A DNA stretch of 64,000 nucleotides from NCBI GenBank assembly GCA_022605955.1, contig JAKCOZ010000003.1, positions 10,363,331-10,427,330 of the forward strand, read 5' to 3'. Shown here one piece after another: positions 58,791-64,000 of this stretch. This DNA is from Rallus limicola. Taxonomy: Eukaryota; Chordata; Aves; Gruiformes; Rallidae. Numbering within the stretch: the stretch's first letter is position 1; every line of letters begins with the position of its first letter. The translations under genes and the position numbers were made by a program. Under the pieces are notes generated by a model. That model worked only from the letters and a program-made list of their open reading frames with translations. It did no database searches and had not been told where the DNA came from.

Positions 58791-60633
58791 TGAGAGACAA
58801 TTCAGACTTCACAACTTGGCCTAGTTTTGTGGAGCCCTGCCTTGAGCTGTACTGGGGGCCTCCGTGTGCTCCTCTTCTAATTGGTATTTTCCATTATATT
58901 TATGACCCTCTGGAGCAGACTCTGAAGTTGTTTTGTTTGAGGATAGCCTTTGGAGTAACTGAAACAAGGCTTGTTTTATATGTCTGTGAACTCACCTGGG
59001 GTCTGAGCAACCCTCATGAGCCACTCTGGCACCATCACTGTTTGCCATGAGACTTTCAGAGCCAGAACTTAATTCTAGACATGAGATACAAGTATAAAAG
59101 ATCCCAGCTCACTCTTTCCACGAACAGCACTGAAAAAACTCAGTTGGTTGCCTCCTCTAATCTTTCCTTAGCTCCTGTCTTTACCTTCTGTGGTGGCTCT
59201 CTGCATCTCAGCCTGCCACCAGCCCAGTGCTTGACCTGAGCTACCCTGGGAGCAGGCTCAGGCCAGACAGGAACACAGCCCCTCACTCTGCCACTCAGCC
59301 TGTGCCCCCCAGCCCAGCTGTTCAGCGGCAGTGCAAGATGAAGGTGCACCTCAGTGATGCGGGGCAGCACCATGCCTCCTGGTCCCCTGCCCAGCCCCCT
59401 CGTTTGGAGATGCCCATGTCTTCCATACGGTTTTTGGTCCATGCCTTCATGCTGGCCTTTCTCCTTTGCCCTCTCCCTTTCCCCCTTTCTTTCCCTTTCC
59501 CTTTCCATCCCCTCAACCCCACACATGCATTTCCATGCCCTGCTGTGGAAAGAGGAAACCTATTCTAGTTTCAAAAAAAAACCAAAGCAGCAACCCATCC
59601 TTTGACTTATTAAGCCACTGCTGAAAAGAAACCCAAAATGAAGGTCTGGAAGGGAAATAACCACTTCCACTCATTTGTAACTGAAGTTTTTTCAACTAAA
59701 ACATCAGGCACGTGCTCATCTCACTCTTTCTTCTTTAACACAATGCGGAGTTTGAACAAGGACACGCTGTGGGAGGCTTGGGGGCACAGTCACTGGCCGG
59801 GAAGGTTTGGTTTCATAGGTGTGTTTCTTTGACTTGAAACATTACTATTATTCTAGATGGGTTGACAAAGCAAACAGGCACAATTGCTTGGTAGGCAGTT
59901 AGTATGGATGCTGAAAGCAGAGTCCGTTGCCCATCCCTTCCCCAGACAGCTAGTGCCTTCCTGCAACATTCCCAGCACAGAGCTTGTCTAACACGTTATT
60001 TTGTATGAAGAGTTTGGCCAAATGAACCGTGAAGCAGTGAGGCAGAAAAGAAGCAAGTACAAACCTTGCCCACATCAGCAATCAGACAGGTTGAGAACTG
60101 CCTGATTCTCCTTCATGGACGCTGTGACAAAGATCTGGCTGCACTAGCGTGGCAGAAGGATTCATGAATGTTTTTTTCATGAGGAGCAAAGAGCAGAATA
60201 TATATTTTAAAAATATATCCTCCTTGGTCCTTCTTCTCCCTTGCTGGCCTATGCTTCCTCTTTCTTTGGTGTCCGGATCCAGTCTCTTTGCTGGGTACAG
60301 CTGAAGAACATCTCTGCCTGCCCAAGTAGCCAGATGGCACCTGCCCTAGGCCAGTTTAAAGAGTTGCTGAGGCCTCCCACAGGACTGGCAATATAGACAA
60401 GTCTGCTCTCACCTTATCCTTAAGTTTCTCTCATGTTCCTGAGAGGCAGGGTGCATGTCAGGAGGGCTGGATCATTTGTGTGGCAACTCAATCTACAGGA
60501 GGCACCAAAGGTGACCTTAACTAGTGTGACGTACCGTGTCCGTCAACAAATGCCTGTACCAGTGGACTTATGTCTCAACATTGCTGAAATACTGCACCTC
60601 TTGCTATTACTGCTATTTGTGATAAAGGGGACT
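58791..60633. other. Intergenic
   Basis: No gene recognised. A pyrimidine-rich patch with CCCTTTCC-type words lies at about 59458-59515. Confidence 0.55.
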
Positions 60634-61540
60634 TGTTAATAAGATGCTTGTAAAGGGTTAAGGAAGACTTGCTAAAAGGATGGTTAGAAGTGCCATAGCG
60701 GTGACCTCACATAAACAATGTCACACTTGAACAACCCAAGACTGATAAAGAAGAAACATCAATTGAGACATAAATTGGTGTCTCTCTGTGCAAATAAAAT
60801 GACTTCTTTGATGACCAGACCCCCCTCGATCTAGCAAACTCCTTATCTGTCCGATGAATTCATCAATTCAAGCAAAGGATTTCACTGTAGCTAGTTTGAG
60901 CTCCCTTGGCCTTCAAAAGTATACAAAACCTGCTGAAACCGAACTTGCGGTTTGGATCAGAGTCAAGGGGTAACTGAGTCTGTGCAAAACAGGTTACTTG
61001 TGGTGATGAAGAGGAGCCATCTGACTTCATCCCCACGAACCCAAACAACCACCACCAAACAGCAGTGCGCAGGAGCAGTTGGGAGGAGTTTATGGAAATC
61101 ACTTCTTGGAACTCATTTTAATACGAAGCAGGACAGGTTAAGAATATGTATGGGTGTATGAGGTAACCTAATGAATCAGTATCATTGAACTGTATGTAAC
61201 CAAAAAGAACTGCCATGTTAGTGTGCATGCCTGTGGTGAAGCAATCTGCCATGCATCCAATGCTGGACCGTGGAATTCCTGACCTGATGTGAAGCCAATT
61301 CGGACTGCCGGGACATCCCAGCTCCATGGTGGTAGATATTGCAATCTCTCTCTCTCTAACTCTCACTCTCTTCCTAACTCTCTTCTCTGTGTCCCATCCC
61401 GTTCTGCTACCCTTCCCCCCCTTCTCTTGCACGCTTGTTGCGGGCTAAATAAAGTGTCCTAAACCTTGACTCCGTTCTGAGTCTTAATTCTGTTCCCAAG
61501 AATTGTGAAGAACTGGTCACGATAAAGCACCTAATTGGAT
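60634..61540 (+). mobile_element. LTR-like element (putative solo LTR)
   Basis: A candidate start is TGTTAATAAG at 60634. Near the right end lie a pyrimidine-rich stretch with CTCTCTCTCTCT (about 61350), GCGGGCTAAATAAAGTGTCC with AATAAA at 61448-61453, and CTTGACTCCGTTCTGAGTC, the layout of a U3-R-U5 polyadenylation region. No internal retroviral genes lie beside it. Neither boundary nor a target-site duplication is firmly resolved. Confidence 0.5.
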
Positions 61541-64000
61541 GTCACTCAGGGGTCAAGCTCAGCCACCCCCAACCACCCAGGACAATCTGAGGTCAGTTGG
61601 AATGCAAGGGGGTTTAACCTCTGCCAAAGCAGTCTATCATCTGGTTGCAGATCGTGACACCTAGGACATGGAGGCTCCAGACTCCCTTCCCTTTGGCACT
61701 TGCACCCCTTGTGCTGCATGTCATGTTAGGAAGTGGCTGGAAGGGGGGCACTCAGCCAGTGCTGGGGACACCTCCAGAGGAGGCACCACAGCCAGATGTG
61801 CTGTTCCTGTGTTACTGTGCATTGGTGTAGGCCTGTCCCCACAGCCCTGGCAGCAACACATCCAGCTTCAGCGCGATGCTGACTGCAGGACAGCCCTCCA
61901 AGTGACATGCTGTTTATATATGTAGAGATGCTCCTCCTGTCTGCTTTACAAGTGTTGCTGGTTGTGAACTTGGGGCTGGAGAAATGGTATCCAAGGGCCA
62001 GGAGTGCAGGTAGTCTGCAGGAATACCTGTGTCATAGGGACCTTCGGTGTGCTTCAACTTAGGCTGATTTTGAAGGGATGCAGGTGAGGATGGTTACATG
62101 AGTTTCCCAATGGAGCCAGGACCATTCTAAATCTTGGAGGCCAGCTGTCACAGCTGTATCCTTGTCTGTGGAGTTACATCCCCTTTCCCCTCCACTGCAG
62201 CAGAGGGCCATGTCCAGGCTGAGGATGGGGAGAACTCCCAGGGCATTGTTTAGGAGTGTGGCAAAGCAGTGGCAAGGACAATGAGGAACACTGAACAGAA
62301 GTGATGGTGGTGGCGTGCTTAGGCCAGCATCCAGGTCTCATTTCACTGACTAGTACAGATATACCTCTGTTTCAACATAGGTGGTGCATCTTCCTGTCCA
62401 TCTGCCTCAGCAGTGCTGTACACCACAGAGTAAAATCATCCATACCCCGAAGACTGGGGCTTCTTCTCCCTCCCTTCACACCAGCAATCTCCATAGACTG
62501 AAAAAAAGCTGTCAGAGCTGCTACAACACACGACTGGTTAGATATCCATGCAGTTGCAGAGGCTGTATGAATGGTATCTCACTAGGCCAGCCAGCTGTCC
62601 TCCACCCCTGGGAACCTGTATGCCACCTACCCCAGTGTTTCCTCTTACGGCATGTATTTCAGTCGCTGCCAGGAGCAGCAGCTTCATCCTGCCAGGACTT
62701 CAGCAATCCATCTGCAATGATTCCTTGAACAAGAAAACAACCTGATTCCCCCAGTGGGCACGTGTTGTCATCAAGGAATAACAGTGGAGCACAAAACCTT
62801 TGTCCATATCCTATGTTTTGTTAAAACCCTTTCTTGGATATGCAGCCATGGAAAAAAGCTCTCACACATCCAGGTTTCCCTGCAGGATTTGGTGGAAGTT
62901 AGAGGAAAGTGCAGAGATGCTATTTAGGTGAAGATCTAGGTCATGAAACAGAACTGGGGAACAGGGAAAGATAGATGCCATGGGATTTAAGGCCAAAGCA
63001 GCACACATGTCACATCTTTGCTTATCACGTATGGTGCATGTCTCATGGCATTACAGGGCTGCTCATTGTTGTATGTGTTTCTAAAGCATCACCATAACAC
63101 TGTGCCTTGAACCATAGGGGATCGCTCATGGGCAAGGAGACCAGGAACCAGAGTTTGAGGAAATGGTTTGAAACATTCCCCTCTTTGCTGCTCTCTGGGA
63201 TATTCTTAAAGCAGGGTGGGGGTTTTGTTGGGTTTTTTTTCTTTTCTTTTTTTTTGCTTTTGCTTTTCAGCTGTATTTTATGTATTTTATGGCTTTGAAT
63301 GGGAAAATATTCCAACATCAAGAAAAGGGCATCTCACTAGCGTACCATTCCTAGTATAAAATTACAGACTCTTGCTTCATCTGTTCATCTGCTGCCCCCC
63401 TGAGTGCCTGTTGCTTACTTTAGGACAGGCACATCTGCGCAAAGAACAGCTCTTTCCCTGGCTGCCACTGGCCCTGCACAATAAGCTTCTGAGGTCTGGG
63501 CTGTGCCAGCAAAAATGGGGGCTGACTCCTAGTCAAAGCCCAGACCCATGTATTTACAAATACTTAATGAATGCTGAAAGCAGATAGAAAATCCTGCCAG
63601 CCTTCCCCCATCTACAATCCTGAGTGCTTTTCAGGCTAAGCTGAACTAACACTCCTCTCCCCAACACACACCCACCTCTCCCATAGCTATTTCCTCCGCA
63701 GAAGACAGCACAGAAAATAAAATAGCTGCATTTCTTCCAGGCATGTCTGAGAATCCGTTTTCTAACAGTAAGACCAAGGGGTTTGGCTACCTTAGTAACT
63801 GTGGTATTAGCTTGACCTGAATTGCTTTCTTGAAGATTCTGCTGTGACCCTCACACACGAAACTGCTTGAAGGGGTAACGACTCCAGTGTTACCTGCTGT
63901 GGGGCCTCCAGGGTCCATTGCAAGTCACTGCAAGAACTCTCTTCTCCTGCCAAATGTTTTTCCAGCAGCCTCATTTCATGAGTTACATCATCTCTGAAGG
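61541..64000. other. Intergenic, right edge
   Basis: No gene recognised; one T-rich simple tract at 63233. Confidence 0.55.
63233..63268. repeat. T-rich tract
   Basis: T-rich run with interspersed C and G, of simple-repeat type. Confidence 0.8.

Overview
The window reads as a bird genome. It is rich in CR1 LINE 3' ends in both orientations, some still carrying the ATTCTATG-type octamer tail. It has vertebrate spliced-gene architecture and CpG islands, plus at least one solo LTR whose 3' end resembles LTRs common in songbirds and other Neoaves. There is no bacterial-type organisation: no operons, CRISPR array, rRNA or tRNA gene was seen. Species cannot be fixed from the sequence alone.

Two protein-coding genes can be supported. 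HEMGN (hemogen, a haematopoietic nuclear regulator) lies on the plus strand at 3451-8319 in four coding exons with GT-AG introns and an intact 189-codon frame. It is preceded by a TATA box and two GATA motifs and followed by an AATAAA at 8408. FOXE1 (a forkhead factor of thyroid and oral ectoderm) is a single-exon gene on the minus strand at 22928-22048, inside a strong CpG island with a TATA-like box just upstream. Its forkhead half and its conserved C-terminus lie in two different frames. The window therefore carries a one-base frameshift, an assembly error or a real lesion, near 22205-22222. The convergent HEMGN/FOXE1 pair matches the mammalian 9q22 order, where TRMO lies between them. No TRMO coding sequence is recognisable here, but an orphan CpG island with a donor-like GT sits about 5 kb past HEMGN (13.49-14.05 kb).

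Layout: 1-3.2 kb is intergenic with two CR1 fragments. 3.2-8.4 kb is HEMGN. 8.4-13.2 kb is intergenic with an LTR 3' end (9.29-9.64 kb) and an old CR1. 13.2-15 kb holds two CR1s flanking the orphan CpG island. 15-21.9 kb is intergenic with a 35-G tract and a CR1. 21.9-23.4 kb is the FOXE1 CpG island. 23.4-64 kb, upstream of FOXE1, has no recognisable gene. It holds CR1 fragments, minisatellites, a second LTR-like element (about 60.6-61.5 kb) and AT-rich blocks with homeodomain, POU and TCF-type motifs that are candidate long-range FOXE1 regulatory DNA.

The two genes do not form a pathway; they are linked by conserved synteny. I found no evidence of a new multi-gene system. The most useful leads are the FOXE1 frameshift, the missing TRMO with its orphan CpG island, the compact bird hemogen with an in-frame 15-bp repeat, and the regulatory-looking desert.
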